This document shows positions 57,422 to 64,000 of a DNA stretch of 64,000 nucleotides, piece by piece; the first letter of the stretch is position 1; each line of letters begins with the position of its first letter. Below the pieces are notes generated by a model. It was not told where the DNA came from. It was given only the letters and a program-made list of their open reading frames with translations, and searched no databases. This DNA comes from Schumannella luteola (lineage in GTDB: Bacteria; Actinomycetota; Actinomycetes; Actinomycetales; Microbacteriaceae). Location of the stretch: the NCBI RefSeq assembly GCF_013408685.1, contig NZ_JACBZY010000001.1, positions 2,604,001 through 2,668,000 on the forward strand, given 5' to 3'. A program made the translations under genes and the position numbers.

Positions 57422-58702
57422 GTGACCTCGCCCGAGACGCGCCGCCCGCGCCGACTCCACCCCGCCTGGCTCGTCGCCGGCGCGGGGCTCCTCGCCCTCG
57501 TCGGCGCCGCCGGCTTCCGTTCGGCGCCGAGCGCGCTCATGGTGCCGATCGAGCAGGATCTCGGCTGGTCGCGCACCGACATCTCCGTGGCCGTCGGCAT
57601 CAACATCCTGCTGTTCGGGCTGACCGCGCCCTTCGCGGCGGCGCTCATGGAACGCTTCGGGCTGCGTCGCGTCGTCGCGGTGGCGCTGCTGCTCATCTCG
57701 GCGGGAGCGGCGCTCAGCACGCTGTCGACGGCGCCGTGGATGCTCGTCGCCACCTGGGGCGTGCTGATCGGCGTGGGCACGGGGTCGATGGCGCTAGTCT
57801 TCGCCGCGCTGATCGCCGACCGCTGGTTCCTGCGCCGTCGCGGGCTCATCACGGGCGTGCTGACCGCGGGCAGCGCCGCGGGCCAGCTGGTGTTCCTGCC
57901 GATCGTCGCGCGGCTCGCGGTCGAGAGCGACTGGCGCGTCGCCTCGCTCGTGATCGCCGTCATCGCGCTCGTCGTGATGCCCTTCGCGGTGCTCGGTCTG
58001 CGCAACTCCCCGGCCGAGCTCGGCATGACCCCGTACGGCTCGCCCGCCGACGCGCTCCCGGCCCTCCCGCCGAAGAGCGCCGTCGCGCCGGCGCGACGCG
58101 CGCTGCAGGTGCTCGCCCGAGCGGCCCGCGTGCGCACCTTCTGGGCTCTCGTGGCCGGCTTCGCGATCTGCGGCGCGACGACGAACGGGCTGATCGGCAC
58201 GCACTTCATCCCGGGGGCGCACGACGCGGGGATGTCGGAGACGACCGCCGCCGGGCTGCTCGCACTGGTCGGCGTGTTCGACGTCGTCGGCACGATCGCC
58301 TCGGGCTGGCTCACCGACCGGATCAATCCGCGCATCCTGCTCGCCGTCTACTACGCCGGACGCGGACTCGCGCTGCTGATGCTGCCCTACCTGCTCGCGT
58401 CGACCGTGCAGCCGCCGGTGCTGATGTTCGTGGTCGTCTACGGCCTCGACTGGGTCGCGACCGTGCCGCCCACGGCGGCGCTGTGCCGAGAGCTGTTCGG
58501 CGCCGACGGACCCGTCGTCTACGGCTGGGTCTTCGCCGCGCACCAGATCGGCGCCTCGATCGCCGCGATCGTCGCGGGGGTGATCCGCGAGTCGAGCGGC
58601 ACCTACACGGCGGCGTGGTTCGGCGCCGCCGGCCTGTGCGTCGTGGCCGCCGTGATCAGTGCGGGGATCGCGCGGCGGACGACCACGGTCGCCGCGAACT
58701 GA
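57422..58702 (+). CDS. MFS transporter (oxalate/formate or monocarboxylate antiporter-like)
   Basis: A 426-residue carrier with twelve membrane helices. The N-terminal half has LGWSRTDISVAVGINILLFG and MERFGLRRVVAVALLL, the pattern of the OFA/monocarboxylate branch of MFS, with DRWFLRRRGLITGVLTAGSAAGQ around helices 4-5. The substrate is unknown. GTG at 57422 is preceded 6 bases upstream by CATACT (57410-57415). Confidence 0.85.
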   Translation: MTSPETRRPRRLHPAWLVAGAGLLALVGAAGFRSAPSALMVPIEQDLGWSRTDISVAVGINILLFGLTAPFAAALMERFGLRRVVAVALLLISAGAALSTLSTAPWMLVATWGVLIGVGTGSMALVFAALIADRWFLRRRGLITGVLTAGSAAGQLVFLPIVARLAVESDWRVASLVIAVIALVVMPFAVLGLRNSPAELGMTPYGSPADALPALPPKSAVAPARRALQVLARAARVRTFWALVAGFAICGATTNGLIGTHFIPGAHDAGMSETTAAGLLALVGVFDVVGTIASGWLTDRINPRILLAVYYAGRGLALLMLPYLLASTVQPPVLMFVVVYGLDWVATVPPTAALCRELFGADGPVVYGWVFAAHQIGASIAAIVAGVIRESSGTYTAAWFGAAGLCVVAAVISAGIARRTTTVAAN

Positions 58703-58787
58703 GCACCCCGCCCACCCCGGCGGAGCCGGAACGGATGGGGAGACGTGTCCACGGCGATCGGCCCGGGCCGCCGGATACAGTGTCGGC

Positions 58788-60401
58788 ATGAGCGACCCGC
58801 GGACGCCGGATCAGCAGCCCGATCAGCAGAACGGCACCCCGCCTCAGACCGCCGCGCCCACCGGCCCGCCGCCCCAGCGGGGCAACCCGCAGCCGCAGTA
58901 CGGGCAGCAGCCGGCTCAGCCGCAGTACGGCCAGCAGGTCCAGCCTCAGTACGGCCAGCCTCAGTACGGCCAGCAGGTCCAGCCTCAGTACGGCCAGCCT
59001 CAATACGGCCAGCCGGCTCAGCCGCAGTACGCCCCGCCGCGCGACTACCGCCAGCAGCCCGGACTGACCGACGCTGAGCTGCCCGATGCGCGCTACTCCC
59101 GTCAGCCCTCCTACGACGCGGCGCACTTCACGCCCGGCTACGAGGTCGCGCTCGAGCCGCAGGAGGCGGAGCCGACGCTCGTGCGCACCCAGGGCGTGAC
59201 CGTCTCGGCCCTCGCCACGGCGCCCGCCGACATCCGCGCCGAGACGATGCAGCACGCGGCTCCGGTCTTCGCCGCCCCGCCGCCCCAGCCGCACACCGGT
59301 CGTCGGGTCGCGCTGATCATCGGCATCGTCGTGGCCGGACTGGCCCTGCTCCTCGCCCTCGTCTACACGCTCATCGCACTCGGCGTCGCCTCGATCTTCG
59401 CCGCCGTGCTGGCGCTCATCCCGCTCACGGTCGTGCTGCTCGCGATCCGCTGGGTCGACCGCTGGGAGCCCGAGCCGCTCGGAATCAAGATCTTCGCCTT
59501 CCTCTGGGGCGCGGGCGTCGCCGTCGTGACCGCCCTCGTCGTCGGCGTGGGGGTGGATGTGGCGCTCTACATCTCCGGGTCGAACCCGGGCTCGGGCGAT
59601 GCCCAGTTCCTGGGCGCGGTCGTGCAGGCGCCGATCGTCGAGGAAGGCGCGAAGGGTCTCGGCATCCTGCTGATCTTCCTCATCGGCCGCAAGTACTTCG
59701 ACGGCCCCGTCGACGGCATCGTCTACGGTGCGACGATCGCCGCCGGGTTCGCCTTCACCGAGAACATCCTCTACTTCGGCCAGCAGATGCTGAGCTCGGG
59801 CCTGTTCTCGGGCGAGGTCGTGACGATCTTCTTCCTGCGTGGAGTGCTCGCGCCGTTCGCGCACGTCATGTTCACGTCGATGACGGGACTCGCGCTGGGG
59901 CTCGCCGCCAGCCGCTTCAAGCACTGGGCTCCGTCGGTGGGCTTCTACTTCGTCGGCCTGCTGGGTGCGATGCTGCTGCACGGCATCTGGAACGCCGCGG
60001 CGTCGCTCGTTCCCGGCGGCATCCCCGGCTACCTGCTCTACTACTGCGTCGTCGAGGTGCCGCTCTTCATCGGACTGCTGGTCATCGTCTTCTGGCTGCG
60101 GCGTCGCGAGTCGCGGCAGACGCTCGCGCGCCTCGCCGAGTATGCGGCCGCCGGGTGGATCAACCGCGATGAGGTCGTCGCGCTCGGCAGCCCGGCCGGG
60201 CGACGGCAGGCGCGGGCCTGGGCGGCGTCCCGAGGGCAGAAGGCGCTCATGGGGCGGTACATCCGCGACGCCACGATGCTGGCGGCGGCCCGTCAGCGCG
60301 TGATCCGCGACACGGGACGAGCCGAGGCGCAGTCGGACGAGCTGGTGCTGCTCGGCAAGGTCACGGCCTCGCGACGGGCACTGCTCGGCGTCGGCGGCTG
60401 A
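58788..60401 (+). CDS. PrsW-type intramembrane metalloprotease with QYGQ repeats
   Basis: A 537-residue membrane protein. Residues 1-160 are a Gln/Pro-rich disordered region with tandem QPQYGQ units. About eight membrane helices follow with the PrsW motifs: VDRWEPEPLG, EEGAKG, GFAFTENILYF and LHGIWNAAAS. PrsW cleaves the anti-sigma factor RsiW in Bacillus; homologues in actinobacteria have unknown targets. A basic C-terminal tail of about 95 residues is cytoplasmic. TACAGT (58776-58781) ends 6 bases before the ATG. Confidence 0.88.
   Translation: MSDPRTPDQQPDQQNGTPPQTAAPTGPPPQRGNPQPQYGQQPAQPQYGQQVQPQYGQPQYGQQVQPQYGQPQYGQPAQPQYAPPRDYRQQPGLTDAELPDARYSRQPSYDAAHFTPGYEVALEPQEAEPTLVRTQGVTVSALATAPADIRAETMQHAAPVFAAPPPQPHTGRRVALIIGIVVAGLALLLALVYTLIALGVASIFAAVLALIPLTVVLLAIRWVDRWEPEPLGIKIFAFLWGAGVAVVTALVVGVGVDVALYISGSNPGSGDAQFLGAVVQAPIVEEGAKGLGILLIFLIGRKYFDGPVDGIVYGATIAAGFAFTENILYFGQQMLSSGLFSGEVVTIFFLRGVLAPFAHVMFTSMTGLALGLAASRFKHWAPSVGFYFVGLLGAMLLHGIWNAAASLVPGGIPGYLLYYCVVEVPLFIGLLVIVFWLRRRESRQTLARLAEYAAAGWINRDEVVALGSPAGRRQARAWAASRGQKALMGRYIRDATMLAAARQRVIRDTGRAEAQSDELVLLGKVTASRRALLGVGG
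58897..59035 (+). repeat. Tandem repeats coding for QPQYGQ units
   Basis: Copies of CAGCCTCAGTACGGCCAG and close variants repeat inside the 5' part of the PrsW-type gene; a 39-base double unit occurs twice in direct succession. Such tracts are prone to copy-number change. Confidence 0.8.
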
Positions 60402-60442
60402 GCCGGAGCGCCGGTCGAATCACCGAGTCCGCCCGTTAAAGA

Positions 60443-60491
60443 CTCATCGCCCAGTGGCGGGTCAGTGACTCCGACGCTTCTGGGCGATGAG
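60443..60491. terminator. Inverted repeat between the convergent prsW-like and marP-like genes
   Basis: CTCATCGCCCAG (60443-60454) and its exact complement (60480-60491) flank a 25-base loop that itself contains a small GTCA/TGAC pairing. It lies between two 3' ends and may stop transcription from both sides, though the loop is long for a terminator. Confidence 0.45.
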
Positions 60492-60565
60492 CTGATCTGA
60501 GTCCAGGGTGCACCCGGCCGGTCCCGAGGTCAATACCCCCGTTGCCGAGCGATCGGAAGCGGAGT

Positions 60566-61753
60566 TCAGCCCCGCGTGCAGTGACCCGCGGTGACCGCCG
60601 TCGTGAGTCCCGGCGCCTGCGCCGCCACCGGAGCGAGCGAGGCGTCGGTGGAGGCGTAGCCGAGCTGATCGTCGGTCGCGCTCTCGGCGAAGACGACGCC
60701 GGCGACACGGCCGTCGGTCGTGAGCAACGGGCCGCCGCTGTTGCCGGGCTCGACGACGGCGGCGAGCGTGTAGATCTCACGCGGGTTCCGGGAGTCGTTG
60801 TAGATGTCCGCGACGAGCTCGGTCGACCGGGCCAGCACCTGCGCGCCGCCCGAGGTGTAGGGGCCGCCGTAGGGGTAGCCGTCGACAGCGCCCTGAGCAC
60901 CGACATCGAGCGGGTCGGAGAGCTTGAGCGGAGTCGCCGCGAGGCCGCTCGTCGCGAGCACAGCCAGGTCCGCCTTCGGGTCGAAGTAGACCACCTTCGC
61001 CGTGACGACCTGGCCCGCGCGGGTGTCGACGACGGGCTCGGCGACTCCGGCGACCACGTGCGCGTTCGTGACGATGCGGTCGCGGGCGACCACGAATCCC
61101 GACCCCGACTGGTTCTGGCCGCAGGCGTAGGCCGTGCCGTTGATCCGCACGACCGACGCGGAGGCGCGACCGAGGGCATCCGTGCCCTGCAGGGTCGGCG
61201 CGCCGGGTGAGGAGTCGACCCCGCCGAGCGCCTCGGTGATGCGCGGGAGCCCGCTGTCGAGCACGGCGGCGCGGATGCGCGAGAGTCCCTGCTGAACCGG
61301 GTCCGGCGTGAGCTGGTCGATGCCGCGCAGCACCACTGAGCCCGCAGCCGCTTGCGAGAGCAGGGGAGAGCCGAGGGCGCTGAGGCTGCTGATCACGAGC
61401 GAGCTCGCGAGCGCGGCGATCACGACGCCCATCACCCCGCCCAGGAGGCGGCTCGGCCAGGCGACGCGTCGATCCTCCGCATCCCGGCCGCGCAGCGCGC
61501 GAGCGAGTCCGACGCCGAGACCCTGGCCGGCGAGGATGAGCACCAGCGCGAGGCCGATCGCGGCGGTCAGCCGCCAGCCCGGCTCGGGGATCAGCGGCAC
61601 GATGAGGGGGATCGCGAAGAACGCGCCCGCCGCACCCGCGACGACGCCGAGCAGCCCGCCGAGGGTGCGCAGGATGCCGGTGCGCCAGCCGACGACGAAG
61701 TAGACGAGCAGGACGAGCACGAGCAGCACGTCGAGCAGGCGGGCGAGAAGCAT
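60566..61753 (-). CDS. MarP-type membrane serine protease (CvpA-trypsin fold)
   Basis: A 395-residue protein. The N-terminal 150 residues are four membrane helices of the CvpA/colicin V production type. The outer C-terminal part is a chymotrypsin-like protease with His in TNAHVVAG, Asp in PKADLAVLA and Ser in PGNSGGPLL. Two Cys (AYACGQ and the terminal HCTRG) are placed like the redox-sensitive disulfide of mycobacterial MarP, which protects against acid stress. ATG at 61753 has GGAG six bases upstream; a GTG two codons earlier is possible. Confidence 0.9.
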   Translation of the reverse strand: MLLARLLDVLLVLVLLVYFVVGWRTGILRTLGGLLGVVAGAAGAFFAIPLIVPLIPEPGWRLTAAIGLALVLILAGQGLGVGLARALRGRDAEDRRVAWPSRLLGGVMGVVIAALASSLVISSLSALGSPLLSQAAAGSVVLRGIDQLTPDPVQQGLSRIRAAVLDSGLPRITEALGGVDSSPGAPTLQGTDALGRASASVVRINGTAYACGQNQSGSGFVVARDRIVTNAHVVAGVAEPVVDTRAGQVVTAKVVYFDPKADLAVLATSGLAATPLKLSDPLDVGAQGAVDGYPYGGPYTSGGAQVLARSTELVADIYNDSRNPREIYTLAAVVEPGNSGGPLLTTDGRVAGVVFAESATDDQLGYASTDASLAPVAAQAPGLTTAVTAGHCTRG

Positions 61754-61904
61754 GGGCACTCCGGGTCGGGACGATCGGGGTCGATTCTGCCCTGTCGGGA
61801 TGCCCGGGAGGTGCGCGTGCGCCGCATCCCGAGCACCCGTTCGGGGGATTCTGCGCGAGGAGTCGCCGGGCTACCGTCGAACCGGAAACGTTCTGGGGGG
61901 AACG

Positions 61905-62735
61905 ATGACAGTGACTTGGGCGCACACGGGGCGCACTCTGCGGGGCCGCGCCCCGTCGTATCGCGTCGTGCGGCAGTGCCTCGAGCACCAGGCCGAGGTG
62001 CGGGTTCGCGGCCGAGTCGATCGCGCACTGGGCGCCGATCCGCTCGACGCCGGCACCCGCCGCTGGTTCCGGGCCGCGCAGGGGGAGCGCCGACTGGATG
62101 CCGTGCTCGCCGGTCTCGGCGCGCCGTGGACGGTGCTCAACAGCATCCCCGTCGGGCGTTCCGGTCAGGTCGACCATCTGCTCATCGGCCCGGCCGGGGT
62201 CTTCACCGTCGTCGCCCGCGCGGCAGCTCGCCGTCCGCTCACGAGCGAGGGCTTCGAGCTCGCCGGCGCCGAGGCGGATGCTCTGCGCTCGGCGATCGCG
62301 GAGCGACTCGACGCCGAGAGCCGCCTCTCGGTCGCGATGGGCTCCGAGGTCGAGGTGCGCTCCTTCGTCGTCGCGGTGGGCGCCGGACGGGTGAGCGGCC
62401 ACGCCGACGGAGTCTCCTTCGTGACGCCGGCCGAACTCGAGCGAGTGCTCGCCCGGGCGCCGCGCCGCCTCGACGCCCAGACCGTGACGCTGCTCCGTGC
62501 CGTCGCCGAGCAGCCGCGCACCTGGCGCGAGCAGCCGGTCGAGGCGATCGACGACGCCGACATCGACGTCGAGCAGCGCTTCCGCAGCCTCGAACTCGAC
62601 GTGCTCGTGGCTCGGCGGCTCCGCCTGCTCTGGACCGTTCTCGGCAGCGCGGCGGGCCTCGCGGCGATGCTGGGCGCCATCGCAGTCGCCGCACCCGAGG
62701 TGCTGACGCGGCTCAGCGGCGCGCTCGGACTCTGA
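61905..62735 (+). CDS. NERD-like protein with a C-terminal membrane anchor
   Basis: A 276-residue protein. The middle part resembles the nuclease-related NERD fold: LNSIPVGRSGQVDHLLIGPAGVFTVV matches the family strand pattern, in pieces, but the catalytic ETK/QxK region is VARAAAR. One membrane helix lies near the C-terminus (residues 240-262). GGGGGGAACG serves as ribosome site; TACCGT (61872-61877) is a possible -10. It resembles the C-terminal domain of the J-domain fusion at 29.1 kb. Confidence 0.7.
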   Translation: MTVTWAHTGRTLRGRAPSYRVVRQCLEHQAEVRVRGRVDRALGADPLDAGTRRWFRAAQGERRLDAVLAGLGAPWTVLNSIPVGRSGQVDHLLIGPAGVFTVVARAAARRPLTSEGFELAGAEADALRSAIAERLDAESRLSVAMGSEVEVRSFVVAVGAGRVSGHADGVSFVTPAELERVLARAPRRLDAQTVTLLRAVAEQPRTWREQPVEAIDDADIDVEQRFRSLELDVLVARRLRLLWTVLGSAAGLAAMLGAIAVAAPEVLTRLSGALGL

Positions 62736-62869
62736 CGCGCTCGTCGGACGGTGTCACGGCAGCCGCCGACTCCTGCTAATCTTGCGAGGTTGCCGTCACG
62801 ACGGCCGCGGATCGAGAGAGCGCACGCACCCCGCGTCGCGCACCGCGCAACGAGAGAAGGGATCCCTCT

Positions 62870-63139
62870 ATGGCACTGGATGCAGACACCAAGAAGGCGA
62901 TCATCGACGAGTACGCCACCCAGCCCGGTGACACCGGATCCCCGGAGGTGCAGATCGCGCTGCTGAGCAAGCGCATCAAGGACCTCACGGAGCACCTGAA
63001 GGAGCACAAGCACGACCACCACTCGCGTCGTGGCCTGCTCCTCCTGGTCGGACAGCGTCGCCGCCTGCTCGGCTACCTGCAGGACATCGACATCGAGCGC
63101 TACCGCTCGCTGATCGAGCGTCTCGGCCTTCGTCGCTGA
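62870..63139 (+). CDS. rpsO: 30S ribosomal protein S15
   Basis: S15 binds the central domain of 16S rRNA. The 89-residue protein is full length with [49 protein letters not shown] in its usual order, given here as the family core spanning residues 23-71 in short pieces: [24 protein letters not shown] and [17 protein letters not shown] precedes the ATG. TAATCT (62777-62782) gives a leader of about 80 bases, where S15 could regulate its own message. pnp, the usual downstream gene, is not present here. Confidence 0.98.
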   Translation: MALDADTKKAIIDEYATQPGDTGSPEVQIALLSKRIKDLTEHLKEHKHDHHSRRGLLLLVGQRRRLLGYLQDIDIERYRSLIERLGLRR

Positions 63140-63170
63140 GTTCGCCTCAGCACTGATTCGACCCAGCACG

Positions 63171-63206
63171 GAAGCGGGCCGTCACCTTCGGGTGGCGGCC
63201 CGCTTC
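63171..63206 (+). terminator. rpsO terminator with a UUCG tetraloop
   Basis: GAAGCGGGCCGTCACC (63171-63186) pairs with 63191-63206 with a single G-U pair, around a C(UUCG)G tetraloop, one of the most stable RNA loops. It sits 31 bases after the rpsO stop. Confidence 0.85.
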
Positions 63207-63267
63207 TGCGTTCCCGGCGAGTCGCCGCCGGGGCCGGAGGCGGCCGAATCGACCGCCTCCGGCGCTC

Positions 63268-63771
63268 TCAGTTGCGCAGGAAGCGCACGAGCCCGGCGAC
63301 GCCCTGCACACCGCCGAAGATGATCGCGCCCCAGGTCACGACGTAGCTGCCGCCCGGCGCCGCGAAGAAGAAGGTGCCTGCGGTGATCACGATGCCGACG
63401 AGCATGATGCCGAATCCGACGAGCATCGTGCGCAGTCCGGCCTTCCGCGCCGCCGACATCCCCGCGGCCGGCGCGCCGAACGCGGAGGCGTTCTGCTGGC
63501 CCTGGTGCGCCGCCGACCAGGCGTAGGGCGCGGCGCCGGGCTGGGGCTGCGCGTACTGGGTCTGGCCGTACTGGTGCTGCCCGTACTGAGCCTGGTCGTA
63601 CGGCGCCTGCGCGTACGGGGCCTGGCTGTACTGGGGCTGCTGCCCGTACTGCGGCTGAGCCGCTCCGGCTTGCGGGATCGGATCGGCGTTGCCCGGCTGC
63701 GGGAAGAACTGCTGCGGCGGGGCGATGCCCGGCTGCGGCGCGGGAACGGGCGGGACGGACTGATCGGTCAT
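63268..63771 (-). CDS. Gln/Tyr-rich two-helix membrane protein
   Basis: A 167-residue protein. The first 100 residues are a low-complexity Gln/Pro/Tyr region with units such as QPQYGQ, APYAQ and HQYGQTQYAQ. Two membrane helices follow (LVGFGIMLVGIVITAGTFFF and WGAIIFGGVQGVAGLVRFL). The repeat units are shared with the PrsW-type protein 4 kb upstream. A GGGAG site precedes the ATG. The function is unknown; interaction through the repeats is a guess. Confidence 0.75.
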   Translation of the reverse strand: MTDQSVPPVPAPQPGIAPPQQFFPQPGNADPIPQAGAAQPQYGQQPQYSQAPYAQAPYDQAQYGQHQYGQTQYAQPQPGAAPYAWSAAHQGQQNASAFGAPAAGMSAARKAGLRTMLVGFGIMLVGIVITAGTFFFAAPGGSYVVTWGAIIFGGVQGVAGLVRFLRN

Positions 63772-63867
63772 GGGGACTCCCTGCTGAGGTACGCGAGGAT
63801 TCTTCCCTGCTCGTTGCAGTCACTGCACGTCCCCATCCGAGTGACGCACCGCGTCTACGCTCGGAGC

Positions 63868-64000
63868 ATGAGCACTGCCGATCGCGCCGTCCGCTTCCAC
63901 CGCCTGGCCGGCGTCGACTCACTGCAGCTCGACGCGGTCGAGGCCACGGAGCCCGGGCCGGGACAGATCCGCGTGCGCGTCGTGACCGCGGGCCTCAACC
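63868..64000 (+). CDS. MDR family alcohol dehydrogenase/quinone oxidoreductase, 5' end only
   Basis: Only the first 44 codons are inside the window. The start AVRFHRLAGVDSLQL and the following EPGPGQIRVRVVTAGLN are typical of NADP-dependent quinone oxidoreductase-like MDR enzymes. TACGCT (63856-63861) ends 6 bases before the ATG. The gene runs off the end of the window. Confidence 0.8.
   Translation, partial: MSTADRAVRFHRLAGVDSLQLDAVEATEPGPGQIRVRVVTAGLN

Noticed and set aside
58897-59035. Short regular repeats as a CRISPR array
   Set aside because: The repeats are in frame inside the PrsW-type gene, lack unique spacers of constant length and encode QPQYGQ units.

Overview
The window is about 64 kb of very GC-rich DNA (clearly above 70% G+C) packed with genes on both strands. 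Gene content points to an actinobacterium, most likely of the family Microbacteriaceae: infB-rbfA and truB-ribF neighbourhoods, five DUF2510 membrane proteins, DUF5997, a DUF7882-type protein, a mycobacterial-type LigD/Ku pair, a MarP-type periplasmic protease and a DUF3516 RNA helicase. The family assignment is an inference from gene families. I see no rRNA, tRNA, insertion sequence, prophage or CRISPR array, so this looks like ordinary chromosome with scattered accessory genes.

Layout. 1-11 kb: translation and cofactor genes (infB 3' end, rbfA, truB, ribF) interleaved with two DNA-repair glycosylases (Fpg/Nei family and MutY), a ketopantoate reductase-like enzyme and a CynX/NimT transporter. 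11-19 kb: ROK sugar kinase, small membrane proteins, an SDR/DUF2867 fusion, an M20 peptidase and an SNF2-type helicase, followed by a 422-bp gene-free stretch that looks like a structured RNA locus. 19.5-25.4 kb: PabC-like lyase, an HTH-less LysR effector-domain protein divergent from DUF5997, an ArsR/AHSA1 pair with a readable promoter and operator, DUF429 and an Eis-like acetyltransferase. 25.4-30.4 kb: two DUF2510 membrane genes sharing one promoter block and flanking a solitary DarT-like ADP-ribosyltransferase, then a J-domain/NERD-like fusion and YbjQ. 30.5-39.7 kb: prolyl oligopeptidase, a three-gene overlapping operon of single-pass proteins, an active maltokinase beside a maltokinase pseudokinase, a histidine phosphatase and acylphosphatase. 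39.8-45.9 kb: three more DUF2510 genes and a Ski2-like/DUF3516 helicase. 46-49 kb: PiT phosphate transporter with a small partner, and aspA preceded by a tiny overlapping leader frame. 49-56 kb: the NHEJ module (ligD and ku divergent, plus a SAP-like protein), DUF7882, YihY, an FAD-linked oxidase. 56-64 kb: a degenerate quinone-oxidoreductase-like protein, an MFS carrier, a PrsW-type membrane protease, MarP-type protease, a NERD-like protein, rpsO, a Gln/Tyr-rich membrane protein and the start of an MDR-family dehydrogenase.

A theme runs through the whole window: roughly 35 genes have a TANNNT-like -10 element ending 6-7 bases before the ATG/GTG, the layout of leaderless transcripts. I used it to choose several starts (mutY, truB, acylphosphatase, DUF3516 helicase). 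The points most worth a second look are the maltokinase pseudokinase, the shared palindrome-containing promoter of the two DUF2510 genes around the DarT-like gene, the structured RNA candidate at 19.3 kb, and the leaderless mini-ORF in front of aspA.
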